36,337 nt of DNA from positions 1-36,337 of the forward strand of contig CAOKXF010000007.1 of NCBI GenBank assembly GCA_948473335.1, given 5' to 3'. Within the stretch, counting starts at the first letter, position 1. Each line of letters starts with the position of its first letter. Below, piece after piece: positions 15,897 to 24,282 of the stretch. A program made the translations under genes and the position numbers. The notes below the pieces were generated by a model that saw only the letters and a program-made list of their open reading frames with translations, had not been told where the DNA came from and did no database searches. The stretch is from an uncultured Clostridium sp. Lineage in GTDB: Bacteria > Bacillota > Clostridia > TANB77 > CAG-508.

Positions 15897-16913
15897 TTGG
15901 AAAGAACAATTTCTGTAGAAGAGAAAATAAGAAGAGCAGAAGAGATTTACAATAGAAGAAAAGAAAATGAAAATAAGAATACAACAGCAAGAGTTAATTT
16001 AGAGAAAAAGAAAAATACATCAGCATTAAAAAAAATGCGTAACCAAATTATTATATGTATATTAATTTATTTTATTTTTTATGGACTAGCAAATAGTAAT
16101 TTAATATTTTCAAAGGAATTTAGAGATAAGGCGAATGAAGTCTTGTCTTATGAAGTGGATTTCAAAGAGATATATTTACAAATATGTAATTATTTGGATA
16201 GTTTAAAATTTGAATTAATTAATCAAAATGAAAAAGGAGAAAATAATACAAATGTAAAGCCAGATGAAAATCAAAATCTAGAAGAAAACAATAATCAGGA
16301 AATTAATAATCAACAAACAGATGAAAAACAGAATAATAGTATAGAAAATACTAATCAAGACAATAATCAACAAAGTGGGGAGAATATTCACGATAGTCAA
16401 GATTTTGCAAATACTCAAAATCTGATGCAAGATAGTATAGGAGGAGCAAATGAAGGAGAAATTAGTGAACCAAAAGAATTAACAGAAGAGGAACAAATGA
16501 AAAAAGATGCAGAGGAAATAAAAAATAGCATTAATTTCATTATTCCAGTTCAAGGAACAATAACATCAAGATATGGAGTACGAAATCCGACAGTAAGCAC
16601 TGTATCTAAGTTTCATACAGGGTTAGATATTGGAACAACAGAAGGGAAAGATATAATATCAGCAACAGATGGAAAAGTAATACTACATTCAACGACTGGA
16701 GATTATGGAAAGCATTTGAAAATAGAAAAAGATGATGTAATAATAATATATGCTCACTGTTCAAAACTTTTAGTAAATGAAGGAGAAGAAGTAAGACAGG
16801 GACAAAAAATAGCAGAAGTAGGATCAACAGGAAATTCTACAGGACCACATTTACATTTTGAAATTAGGAAATCTGGAAGATATATAGATCCACAATTGAT
16901 ATTAGATATTTAA
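15897..16913 (+). CDS. SpoIVFA/SpoIIQ-like membrane protein with M23 peptidase domain
   Basis: 338 residues from a TTG at 15897, 8 bases after AAAGGAG. The layout is a charged cytoplasmic N-terminus, one membrane helix (IIICILIYFIFYGLA), an Asn/Gln/Glu-rich linker (about 115-195), then a LytM/M23 domain. All active residues are visible: His240 and Asp244 (HTGLD), His287 (YAHC) and HLH at 318-320. M23 enzymes cut peptide cross-links in the wall. The downstream gene encodes a SpoIVFB-like protease, so this is most likely SpoIVFA, which tethers that protease in the forespore outer membrane. SpoIIQ, with the same domain order, is the alternative. The intact catalytic site is worth noting because SpoIVFA acts mainly as a scaffold. 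Confidence 0.8.
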   Translation: MERTISVEEKIRRAEEIYNRRKENENKNTTARVNLEKKKNTSALKKMRNQIIICILIYFIFYGLANSNLIFSKEFRDKANEVLSYEVDFKEIYLQICNYLDSLKFELINQNEKGENNTNVKPDENQNLEENNNQEINNQQTDEKQNNSIENTNQDNNQQSGENIHDSQDFANTQNLMQDSIGGANEGEISEPKELTEEEQMKKDAEEIKNSINFIIPVQGTITSRYGVRNPTVSTVSKFHTGLDIGTTEGKDIISATDGKVILHSTTGDYGKHLKIEKDDVIIIYAHCSKLLVNEGEEVRQGQKIAEVGSTGNSTGPHLHFEIRKSGRYIDPQLILDI

Positions 16914-16946
16914 ATAATTATTTTTAAATATAGAAAAGGAAAAAAT

Positions 16947-17573
16947 ATGAGGTTAAGAATAGATTTAAAAATACTTATTTTTTTATTGTTATTTTACTTA
17001 ACAAAACAAATAGAAATATATGCAATGATAATGTTTTTTTGTATAATCCATGAATTAGGACATATACTTATGGGCATTCTTCTAGGATTAAAACCAGAAA
17101 AAATAGAAATTATGCCATTTGGATTATCAGTAGCATTTAAATTAGATATAATAGATTACAATAAAAAAATAAAAAATGCTAATTTATTAGAATTAAAAAA
17201 AATAATAATAGCATTAGCAGGGCCACTTACTAATTTATTTATAATAATATTTTATATATTTTTTAATAAAGCGGAAATAAATAAAATATATGCTAATTTA
17301 TTAATATTAGCATTTAATTTAATACCAATTTTTCCATTAGATGGTGGAAGAATTTTAAAAAGTATTGTACATATATTTTGGGGATATAATAAGTCGATTA
17401 AATGTGTACATATATTTTCAAATGTAATAATATTACTATTTACATTTATTAGTAGTATTGTCATCCTAAAAATACATAATATTGCAATTATAATTATTTT
17501 AGTTTATCTATGGGGGTTAGTAGTAAAAGAAAATAAAAAATACGAGATTATAAAACCATTTATTGAAAAATAA
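16947..17573 (+). CDS. spoIVFB: SpoIVFB-like M50 intramembrane metalloprotease
   Basis: 208 residues, mostly hydrophobic with about six membrane segments. The zinc motif HELGH lies in an early helix and the second ligand motif FPLDGGRIL is in the middle; this pair defines site-2 proteases. In Bacillus, SpoIVFB cleaves the pro-sequence of sigma-K within the membrane around the forespore, switching on late mother-cell genes. Here the gene lies 33 bp after a SpoIVFA-like gene, and the pair probably forms one operon transcribed in the mother cell. No CBS domain is present at the C-terminus, so the usual ATP-sensing tail is missing or much reduced. Other small M50 proteases are possible, but the context supports this call. 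Confidence 0.85.
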   Translation: MRLRIDLKILIFLLLFYLTKQIEIYAMIMFFCIIHELGHILMGILLGLKPEKIEIMPFGLSVAFKLDIIDYNKKIKNANLLELKKIIIALAGPLTNLFIIIFYIFFNKAEINKIYANLLILAFNLIPIFPLDGGRILKSIVHIFWGYNKSIKCVHIFSNVIILLFTFISSIVILKIHNIAIIIILVYLWGLVVKENKKYEIIKPFIEK

Positions 17574-17670
17574 TATAAATATAATAAATAGTAATATTTT
17601 CCTAAAATTTGATGAAAAATAAATAAAAAAGTGGTATAATATTAAATATAAAAAGATGAGAGGAAAATTT

Positions 17671-18921
17671 ATGAAAGTAATAGTAATAGGTGGGGGACCA
17701 GCTGGAATGGTAGCTTCCGTAGCGTCTGCAGAAAAAGGAAATCAAGTAGTATTATTAGAAAAAATGGATAGATTAGGTAAAAAATTATTAATAACAGGAA
17801 AAGGTAGATGTAATATAACAAGTTCACTGGAAATGGAGGAATTTATAAAAAATATACCAGGAAATGGTAAGTTTTTATATAGTTGTTTTCAAAGATATAC
17901 TAATCAAGATATTATAGAATTCTTAAGAAAACAGGGATTAGAGACAAAGGAAGAAAGAGGTAATAGAATATTTCCTGTAACTGATAAATCCGTAGATGTA
18001 TTAAATTGTTTTATTAAAAGGTTAAAGGAATTAGATGTACAAATAAAATTTAATACAAATGTAATGGAAATATTAGTAAGAAATGGACAAGCCGTAGGAG
18101 TAAAAACAAATAAAGAAGACATATATGCAGAGAAAATCATTTTAGCAACAGGAGGCAAAAGTTATCCACTAACAGGTTCAACAGGAGATGGATACAAAAT
18201 GGTAGAAAGGTTAGGTCATACAATTGAAAAAATAAAACCATCATTAGTACCACTAGAATTATATGATAAAAAAGAGATAATTAATTTACAAGGATTAAGC
18301 TTAAAAAATACAGAAATAAAATTAATCGACGACAGTAAAAATAAAATAATATATGAGGATTTTGGAGAAATGATTTTTACCCACTTTGGAATTTCTGGAC
18401 CAATTATACTAAGTGCATCAGCACATCTTATAAGATATAATAATGTAGAACAATTATTAAGAGATAAAAAAATAAAAATATTTTTAGATTTGAAACCAGC
18501 TTTATCAGAAGAAAAATTAGAAGAAAGAATTTTAAGAGATTTTAATGAAATAAAAAATAAACAATATAAAAATAGTCTTGATAAATTACTACCACAAAAA
18601 TTGATTAAATTTGTAATAGAAAAATCAAAAATAAATCCAGAAAAGAAAGTTAATGAAATAACGAAAGAAGAAAGAAGAAGATTAATGCATATCTTAAAAA
18701 ATATGGAATTTTATGTGAAAGATTTTAGACCTATAGATGAAGCTATAGTAACAAGTGGTGGAATTAATATAAAAGAAATTAATCCTAAAACTTTAGAATC
18801 TAAAATAATAAGTGGATTATATTTTGCAGGAGAAATAATTGATGTAGATGCATATACAGGAGGATTTAATTTGCAAACAGCTTATTCAACAGGATATGTT
18901 GCTGGACAAATAGAAAAATAG
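17671..18921 (+). CDS. BaiN/YhiN (HI0933) family FAD-dependent oxidoreductase
   Basis: 416 residues from ATG 17671, preceded by AGAGGAAAA. The N-terminal Rossmann motif IVIGGGPAGMVAS binds FAD. It is followed by the family signatures GKGRCNIT, ILATGGKSYPLTGSTGDG and, at the end, DAYTGGFNLQTAYSTGYVAG. This family includes BaiN, reported to act in bile acid dehydroxylation, and proteins annotated as aminoacetone oxidases; the substrate of most members is unknown. A TATAAT at 17635-17640 may be its -10 box, although I see no good -35 at the right distance. The neighbours do not suggest a pathway. Confidence 0.9.
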   Translation: MKVIVIGGGPAGMVASVASAEKGNQVVLLEKMDRLGKKLLITGKGRCNITSSLEMEEFIKNIPGNGKFLYSCFQRYTNQDIIEFLRKQGLETKEERGNRIFPVTDKSVDVLNCFIKRLKELDVQIKFNTNVMEILVRNGQAVGVKTNKEDIYAEKIILATGGKSYPLTGSTGDGYKMVERLGHTIEKIKPSLVPLELYDKKEIINLQGLSLKNTEIKLIDDSKNKIIYEDFGEMIFTHFGISGPIILSASAHLIRYNNVEQLLRDKKIKIFLDLKPALSEEKLEERILRDFNEIKNKQYKNSLDKLLPQKLIKFVIEKSKINPEKKVNEITKEERRRLMHILKNMEFYVKDFRPIDEAIVTSGGINIKEINPKTLESKIISGLYFAGEIIDVDAYTGGFNLQTAYSTGYVAGQIEK

Positions 18922-19065
18922 ATATAAAAATGAATTAACCAATAAAAATAATGAATACATAATAAAATAGTAATATAATTAATTTACAGTTTATTAAATT
19001 GAGAACTTGATAGATGGTTTATGGATATCCAATTTAAAATCTAAATATATAAAAAGGGAAAAAAT

Positions 19066-19704
19066 ATGGAAGAATTTAACACAATAAAAGGAAATTCTGA
19101 TGCACAGATTACTGAAAAAAAGTCTAAGTTTATTGCAAATATATTTTATATTGAAAATGTAAAAGAGGCAGAAGAAAAGATAAAGCAAATTAGGAAGAAG
19201 TATTATGATGCAAAACATAATTGCATAGCATATAGAGTAATAGATGATGGGAAAATTATTGAAAAAAGTAGTGATGATGGCGAACCATCTGGAACGGCTG
19301 GAGCGCCAATACTTTCAATATTACAGAAAAATAATTTATGCAATATTGTTGTTATTGTTACTAGATATTTTGGAGGAATATTGCTTGGAACAGGAGGATT
19401 AGTAAGTTGTTATTCTACTGCTACCATAAATGCAATTTCGAATAGCGAAAAAATTGTAAAGTGTCAGGGAATGGAAGCAGAAGTTGAAATAGAATATAAT
19501 AATTTAGAGTTATTTAAGTATTATTGTAAAAATGAAGAAATTAAAATAATAAATATTGAGTATTTTGATAAAATTATTTGTAAAATTCAAATTGAAAATA
19601 GTAAAAGTGAAAAAATGCTACAAGATATTGAAGAAAAAAGAATAAATATAATAAGTATAAAAATGTTTGATAAAAAATATATAGACAAATGTATAAGAAA
19701 ATGA
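19066..19704 (+). CDS. YigZ/IMPACT family protein
   Basis: 212 residues from ATG 19066 behind AAAGGGA. The UPF0029 N-terminal domain carries the family signatures KSKFIA, DDGEPSGTAGAPIL and VTRYFGGILLGTGGL. A shorter C-terminal ferredoxin-like domain completes the normal length. The bacterial family is related to yeast YIH1 and mammalian IMPACT, regulators of translation stress; the function of bacterial members is not settled. A terminator follows 8 bases after the stop, so it is not in one operon with spo0A. Confidence 0.92.
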   Translation: MEEFNTIKGNSDAQITEKKSKFIANIFYIENVKEAEEKIKQIRKKYYDAKHNCIAYRVIDDGKIIEKSSDDGEPSGTAGAPILSILQKNNLCNIVVIVTRYFGGILLGTGGLVSCYSTATINAISNSEKIVKCQGMEAEVEIEYNNLELFKYYCKNEEIKIINIEYFDKIICKIQIENSKSEKMLQDIEEKRINIISIKMFDKKYIDKCIRK

Positions 19705-19711
19705 TACTTAT

Positions 19712-19742
19712 ATAAAAACTGGAAAAATTTTCCAGTTTTTAT
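19712..19742 (+). terminator. Rho-independent terminator after the YigZ gene
   Basis: ATAAAAACTGGAAAA (19712-19726) pairs perfectly with TTTTCCAGTTTTTAT (19728-19742), with T residues in the distal arm. It ends one base before the spo0A -35 box. Confidence 0.8.
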
Positions 19743-19743
19743 A

Positions 19744-19772
19744 TTGCCAAAATTTGGCAAAACTTGTATAAT
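19744..19772 (+). promoter_or_regulatory. spo0A promoter with overlapping 17-bp palindrome
   Basis: TTGCCA (19744-19749), 17 bases, TATAAT (19767-19772) is a near-consensus sigma-A promoter. The -35 is the left half of a perfect inverted repeat, TTGCCAAA-A-TTTGGCAA (19744-19760), which looks like an operator. A bound protein would block RNA polymerase. The regulator is not identifiable from the window. Confidence 0.65.
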
Positions 19773-19814
19773 TCACATTGTAAAAAATACAAATTTTGTT
19801 ATAGGAGGAAAAAA

Positions 19815-20633
19815 ATGAGAGAAAAAATCACAGTATTAATAGCAGATGACAATCCAGAATTTAGTGAAACATTGTCAAGTTATATTGAAAGAGAAGAGGA
19901 TATGGAGGTAATCACAAAAGTAAGAGATGGAGAAGAAGCACTTGATGCAATATCAAATTTTTCGCCAGATGTAGTATTATTAGACGTAATAATGCCACAT
20001 TTAGATGGAATAGGAGTTTTAGAAAGAATAAATGTAATAAAAATGGATAAAAAACCAATTTGCATAATGCTATCAGCAGTGGGACAAGACAAAATAACTC
20101 AAAAAGCAATATCATTGGGAGCACAATATTATATAGTAAAACCATTTGATATTGAAGTATTAATAAAAAGGATAAGGGAATTAAAAAATTATCAACCACA
20201 ACAACAAAATAATAATTTAATAGCAAAAGAAACAAAGCCACAATACATAGAACTTACAGAGACACAGTCAAAAGAAACAGGGAATTTAGAAGCACTTGTA
20301 ACTAATATTATTCATGAAGTTGGAGTACCAGCACATATAAAAGGATATCAATATTTGCGAGAAGCAATAATGATGGTTGTAAATAATATAGATATGATAA
20401 ACCAAATAACAAAAAGTTTATATCCAGATATAGCATTAAAATTTAATACAACACCTTCGAGAGTAGAACGTGCAATTCGTCATGCTATAGAAGTTGCATG
20501 GGGAAGAGGTCAACAAGATGTGGTAGAAGCAATATTCGGATATACAATTTCTGCAAGTAAAGGTAAACCAACAAATAGTGAATTTATTGCAATGATTGCT
20601 GATAAGCTAAGACTAGAATTAAGGAGTGCATAA
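19815..20633 (+). CDS. spo0A: Sporulation master regulator Spo0A
   Basis: 272 residues from ATG 19815, with AGGAGG 7-8 bases upstream. The receiver domain (about 5-120) has Asp11 and Asp12, phospho-acceptor Asp57 (VVLLDVIMP), and the KPF lysine. After a Gln/Asn-rich linker comes the Spo0A C-terminal DNA-binding domain. It carries the recognition-helix region [17 protein letters not shown] and the stretch ending [22 protein letters not shown], typical of true Spo0A proteins. Phosphorylated Spo0A binds TGTCGAA boxes, two of which are found in this window (12939 and 25065). The gene is single, with its own promoter and terminator. It proves that the organism belongs to a spore-forming lineage. 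Confidence 0.97.
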   Translation: MREKITVLIADDNPEFSETLSSYIEREEDMEVITKVRDGEEALDAISNFSPDVVLLDVIMPHLDGIGVLERINVIKMDKKPICIMLSAVGQDKITQKAISLGAQYYIVKPFDIEVLIKRIRELKNYQPQQQNNNLIAKETKPQYIELTETQSKETGNLEALVTNIIHEVGVPAHIKGYQYLREAIMMVVNNIDMINQITKSLYPDIALKFNTTPSRVERAIRHAIEVAWGRGQQDVVEAIFGYTISASKGKPTNSEFIAMIADKLRLELRSA

Positions 20634-20637
20634 ATTT

Positions 20638-20664
20638 GGGTCAGTGGGGACGTTGTTTGTGACA
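20638..20664 (+). mobile_element. Possible Y1-transposase-associated (IS200/REP-like) end fragment
   Basis: GGGTCAGTGGGGACGTTG, followed by TTTGTGAC, begins 5 bases after the spo0A stop. It is strikingly G-rich for this genome, and GTCA/TGAC form an inverted pair. From memory, similar G-rich motifs flank IS200-like Y1 transposase genes in other bacteria. No transposase is present here, so this would be a relic. The assignment is tentative. Confidence 0.35.
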
Positions 20665-20667
20665 CAC

Positions 20668-20728
20668 TTTTAGGTACTAAGCTTAGTATTAAACTAAAAG
20701 AGAAGAATCGTAAGGTTTTTCTCTTTTT
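20668..20728 (+). terminator. Two hairpins, the second a terminator for spo0A
   Basis: The first is a palindrome TACTAAGCTTAGTA (20675-20688) flanked by TTTTAG/CTAAAA. The second pairs AAAAGAGAAGAA (20696-20707) with TTTTTCTCTTTT (20716-20727, one G-T pair) and has a T-rich distal arm, as in rho-independent terminators. Confidence 0.65.
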
Positions 20729-20826
20729 AAAGCATTTTTAGTATTCTTAATAAAGTAATTCGCAAAAGTAGTAAGACTTCTTAGAGAATATTTATAATAA
20801 AATTAGGTTTTGACAATAACAAAATT

Positions 20827-21531
20827 TTATTCTTGTTTTTCAAAATGTTGATAATCTTTACTTTTAGACCAATTTCCACCCCAAGACCAACCATGTTTTA
20901 TAAATATTTTATATAATTCGTCATTTTTACTAATTTGATATTTACAATTTATATTTCTATCGGCATATATAGCTCCAGATTGTGGACTTATTCCAACATT
21001 TGTTACAAATGGATTGTATAGTGGATTTATATCTATGGCTGTACCTTTGGCATGATTAGAAGGCCTGTTAGTACCTGATATAAGTCTATAGCAAAAGCAA
21101 GAAGTATTATTATTTGACATGGATAGTTCATCATCAGCATTATAATCATCTATTAGATTAATCCTTTCTATGGGATACTTTATTGAATATAATTCTTTAA
21201 AAATTTCTAGTACATCATCTGAAATCTTAGAATTTACAACCATTTCACCAATATGTGATTCATTATCAAAACCAATATATGATATTTGCAAATACGAAAG
21301 AGAATTAATATTGACAGAATTTTTATATTCTAATGGAATTGATTTACCAAGCATTTTTTCATATATGTAATTTGGAAGTCTTTGAGATGTAAAAATTGGT
21401 TCTGAATTTAGTTCTTGAGTACTGGAGGTTGAAATAGTATTTTCAGTCACTTTATTTTTTATTTTGCTACAATTTTCAGTTATTGTAAATGTTATTATTA
21501 TGAGTGATAATACAATAATTATTTTTTTCAT
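20827..21531 (-). CDS. M15 family metallopeptidase (VanY/L,D-carboxypeptidase-like), exported
   Basis: 234 residues. A signal peptide (MKKIIIVLSLIIITFTITEN) is followed by Cys21, which does not sit in a canonical lipobox. The C-terminal domain has the M15 zinc ligands His160 and Asp167 (SNHAKGTAIDINP) and His229 in DYQHFE. Such enzymes trim stem peptides of peptidoglycan (D,D- or L,D-carboxypeptidase or endopeptidase); the exact bond cannot be read from sequence. The segment NVGISPQSGAIYADR is typical of the subfamily found as single-domain proteins in Firmicutes. It is convergent with spo0A and has only a weak SD. Confidence 0.85.
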   Translation of the reverse strand: MKKIIIVLSLIIITFTITENCSKIKNKVTENTISTSSTQELNSEPIFTSQRLPNYIYEKMLGKSIPLEYKNSVNINSLSYLQISYIGFDNESHIGEMVVNSKISDDVLEIFKELYSIKYPIERINLIDDYNADDELSMSNNNTSCFCYRLISGTNRPSNHAKGTAIDINPLYNPFVTNVGISPQSGAIYADRNINCKYQISKNDELYKIFIKHGWSWGGNWSKSKDYQHFEKQE

Positions 21532-21975
21532 ATTAAACTTTATTCTTTTTGTTGATATATAGAACAGTTAAATTTTAACTTATTTAATAAAATAAAGATT
21601 TCACAATATTTTTATAAATGTAATTCTCATCTTTTTCATATAATAATCACTTTTTGTATTTTACATATTATATCAAATCTTTGTTTTTGTATCCAATGGT
21701 TTTTATAAATTCTTGTGATTTGTCTCTAAATCAAGTTTATTTTTTGAATTATATATTGTGTTGACACTAGTTGATATATAACAGAAATAGCTAATCCGAT
21801 AGCACTATCTGATGAATTTAAGTATATTATAATTTTTCTATTTTTTCATTAATTCTACCCATATTTTATAAAAGGTTTGGGAGCTCAGTACAAAATTTCG
21901 AATTTTAACTAGGAAGGAAAATTGTTCTCTTTCTAAAAGCATTATATATCACTCTCAACATTTCTTCAATAATCT
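21532..21975. other. A/T-rich intergenic stretch, no gene seen
   Basis: I find no reading frame with a credible start. A small palindrome, AAAATT-TCG-AATTTT, lies at 21892-21906. The sequence around 21880-21920 is a little richer in G and C than its flanks and may be relict. Confidence 0.4.
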
Positions 21976-22005
21976 TTGACAAATTTCGTTTAATTTATTT
22001 ATTAT
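21976..22005 (+). promoter_or_regulatory. Candidate promoter of the 22099-23777 gene group
   Basis: Consensus TTGACA (21976-21981), 18 bases, TATTAT (22000-22005). A separate TATAAT at 22021-22026 lacks a good -35. Confidence 0.45.
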
Positions 22006-22098
22006 CTATTTATTTTATAGTATAATAAAAAAGACTAAAAAGTTACATGGATAAGATGTTTATATAGAATATTTAACAATGAAAGGAGTATGTAAAAC

Positions 22099-22686
22099 AT
22101 GAACTTCAAAACTCTCATTTTTAATAGAATATTTAATATGAGTAAACGAAAACTAGGAGTAATCATTATAATACTTTTAGCTTCTATCTTAATTCTATTT
22201 CCATTTATAGATACTAACTTTTTCTATTCTAATAGGATAAAAAACAGAATTAATATTTTGCAAGAGATTACTAAATTAGATATGGATAAGATAAATCAAG
22301 ATGAAAATTTATTAAAAGAGTATAATAGCATAATAAAGGAAATAAATGAATCTAACAATAATTATATAAATAAAGTATTAAATAATAATAAGAACGAACA
22401 TTTTGTAGGAAAATTTATCAGTGGTGGAATTTTATGGTGGATGCTTGGAGTATTTATGCTTTTCTTTTATAATATATTTAATAAAGAAAAAACAACAGAA
22501 GGAAAAAATTGGGGAACTAGAATTGGTGGATTTATTCTATGTATTCTTATTGGTGCTTTTATAGGTCTTATATGTTCAATAATACCAATAATTTATAATA
22601 AATGGGTAAATTATATAATCGTTCCTATAATAGTGCTTATATTGATGATTTTATTATTATATAAAACAACATCTAAAAATAATTAA
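22099..22686 (+). CDS. Hypothetical membrane protein
   Basis: 195 residues from ATG 22099 behind GAAAGGAG. An N-terminal membrane helix (about 19-37) is followed by a soluble, helical, Asn/Lys-rich loop (about 45-105) and three further hydrophobic segments (about 109-125, 143-166 and 173-189). This gives about four membrane passes. I do not recognise a family. It is the first of three genes on the same strand with good SDs and short gaps (20 bp to the next). The group lies between two noncoding stretches of about 500 bp, which suggests a recently acquired cassette. Confidence 0.7.
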   Translation: MNFKTLIFNRIFNMSKRKLGVIIIILLASILILFPFIDTNFFYSNRIKNRINILQEITKLDMDKINQDENLLKEYNSIIKEINESNNNYINKVLNNNKNEHFVGKFISGGILWWMLGVFMLFFYNIFNKEKTTEGKNWGTRIGGFILCILIGAFIGLICSIIPIIYNKWVNYIIVPIIVLILMILLLYKTTSKNN

Positions 22687-22706
22687 TTATAAAGGAGGAT
22701 TCATAA

Positions 22707-23351
22707 ATGAAAATAATAAAAACTATTGATTTATGGACAGAACAACACAATAACCATTATGAATGTTTTAATGGTGCTTTTGTAGATGGATTTGAAAATG
22801 ATAAAGCACCATTTGATACATATAAAATTATTAAAAATTGCAATTGCATAATAACAGTTAATAATCCAGATATTAATATTAATAACAAGCATAATGCTAT
22901 TATTTTTTATAAAGATGACACACCCGTTAGATTAGTTGTTATAAATAAAGATACAGATATTAAAAAATGCATAAAAGTAGCACTAGAGCAACACTTTAAT
23001 AATTCTATTTTAAAAGATTACTATGTCAAAAAAAATATAAAGTCATCTATTATTGATATAAAAGAAAAACCAATTTTTAAGATAACTGATAATACTAAAG
23101 TAGAAACAGATGTAGGATCTTGTGATAGATGGAAACTTTTATATAATATGCTAAAAGGAAGTTATACAGAAAGCGATACTGCTTATGGGAATTTTCAAAG
23201 TGATAGATATGAATTTATACCTAACTTATTTATAAGATATGAAATTACAACAGATACTGAAAAATTTGAAATAGAGCATAAATGTGCATTTATAAATACT
23301 ATAAAAACTAGATTAATACCTATACAAGAGAATTCAACATTAACAAAATAA
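22707..23351 (+). CDS. Hypothetical protein
   Basis: 214 residues from ATG 22707, with AAAGGAGG 9 bases upstream. No signal peptide or membrane helix is seen. It is rich in Asn, Lys and Ile, and contains a segment around residues 130-165 (DVGSCDRWKLLYNMLKGSY) that looks like a structured core. I cannot assign a domain. It lies between a membrane protein and a flavin-binding protein in one probable transcript. Confidence 0.65.
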   Translation: MKIIKTIDLWTEQHNNHYECFNGAFVDGFENDKAPFDTYKIIKNCNCIITVNNPDININNKHNAIIFYKDDTPVRLVVINKDTDIKKCIKVALEQHFNNSILKDYYVKKNIKSSIIDIKEKPIFKITDNTKVETDVGSCDRWKLLYNMLKGSYTESDTAYGNFQSDRYEFIPNLFIRYEITTDTEKFEIEHKCAFINTIKTRLIPIQENSTLTK

Positions 23352-23372
23352 AAAAGGAAGGAATTGATAAAT

Positions 23373-23777
23373 ATGTTTGAAACATTTAGATTTTTAAAAG
23401 AGAATACACAAGTTAATTATTTATCTACTATAAATGATGGGAAACCAAGTTGTAGACCTTTTGGAGATCCGATTATGTTTGATAATAAAATATATGTTAT
23501 TACGAATAAACAGAAAAATGTATCAAAGCAAATTGCAAAGAATAACAATGTTTGTATAGTTGCCTATGATGAAGAAAATTGGATTAGAATTAATTGTAGG
23601 CTTATTGATGACAGTAATAATATTGTAGCAAAACAAGCAGTCATAAACGAATTTGACTGGGCTATTGAGGCAGGTTATACTCTTGATAATCCAGACTTTC
23701 AGATTTTATATATGACTAATGTTGAAGCAACTATTTATAATGAAGATGGAGAAACCATTTCAATACATAAATTTTAA
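23373..23777 (+). CDS. Pyridoxamine 5'-phosphate oxidase-like (PPOX/Nim-type) flavoprotein
   Basis: 134 residues from ATG 23373; AAGGAAGGAA lies 10 bases upstream, better spaced than for the in-frame TTG at 23364. The split-barrel FMN-binding fold is recognisable: YLSTINDGKPSCRPFGDP, then MFDNKIYVITNKQKNVSKQI, then NNVCIVAYDEENWIRINCRL. The small single-domain form resembles the general-stress and nitroreductase-like PPOX proteins, which bind FMN or F420; the substrate is unknown. It is last in the group, and a terminator follows. Confidence 0.85.
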   Translation: MFETFRFLKENTQVNYLSTINDGKPSCRPFGDPIMFDNKIYVITNKQKNVSKQIAKNNNVCIVAYDEENWIRINCRLIDDSNNIVAKQAVINEFDWAIEAGYTLDNPDFQILYMTNVEATIYNEDGETISIHKF

Positions 23778-23789
23778 TTCAACATAAAT

Positions 23790-23823
23790 AGGCCTCTATG
23801 GAGTTTTAATATAGTGGCCTTTT
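23790..23823 (+). terminator. Rho-independent terminator after the PPOX gene
   Basis: AGGCC-T-CTAT (23790-23799) pairs with ATAG-T-GGCCT (23811-23820) with one internal T-T mismatch, followed by TTT. Confidence 0.65.
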
Positions 23824-23924
23824 ATATATTATAAATTAATAATTTTTTCTATAATTTCTGTATTTTCAATTCTATTAAGTCTAAAGCATTTCTTTCCTCG
23901 ATACTTATTATTTTCACTTTTTGA

Positions 23925-24160
23925 ACTAGTCGCAATATGCGACCAGTTATTTTCCTGATCTAAATTCAAATTGGAAAAAAAATTTATAATTTTTTTATTC
24001 TATCATATGTTTCCTAACTAAAATATACTTTTGCAAGCTGGTTTTTAAACTTTTGTTAGGAAAAAATCAAAAATGCGAATAGCAATTTTTGATTTTGGGT
24101 TGTAGGGTTATCAAACCCTGCCACACAGATAAACTTTGTTTGTCTAATGTGTTAGACAAG
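23925..24160. other. Cluster of five inverted repeats, oriT- or replicon-like remnant
   Basis: In order: ACTAGTCGCA/TGCGACCAGT (23925-23947, one mismatch); TTTCCTAAC/GTTAGGAAA (24010-24018 and 24055-24063, perfect); AAAATCAAAAAT/ATTTTTGATTTT (24063-24074 and 24085-24096, perfect); AGGGTT/AACCCT (24104-24119); TTGTCTAA/TTAGACAA (24140-24159, perfect). The last three are close together and include GC-richer bases unusual for this chromosome. The layout resembles a transfer origin of a mobilisable element, but no relaxase gene is present. Confidence 0.45.
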
Positions 24161-24163
24161 TAA

Positions 24164-24262
24164 ACTTATTTTGAGAAAGAAACTCATACTTTTCTTGATG
24201 CAGAAAAACAAATCAAACATGAAAAATATATAGAAAATGAATATGGATTAGATAAGCTATGA
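24164..24262 (+). pseudogene. Possible 3' remnant of a lost gene
   Basis: Thirty-two codons are open up to TGA at 24260-24262, with no start codon or SD. The tail reads HTFLDAEKQIKHEKYIENEY and is coding-like in composition. It follows the inverted-repeat cluster directly, as the end of a mobilisation gene could after a deletion. I do not recognise the protein. Confidence 0.25.
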
Positions 24263-24282
24263 ATTACAATTTTTAGTAATAC

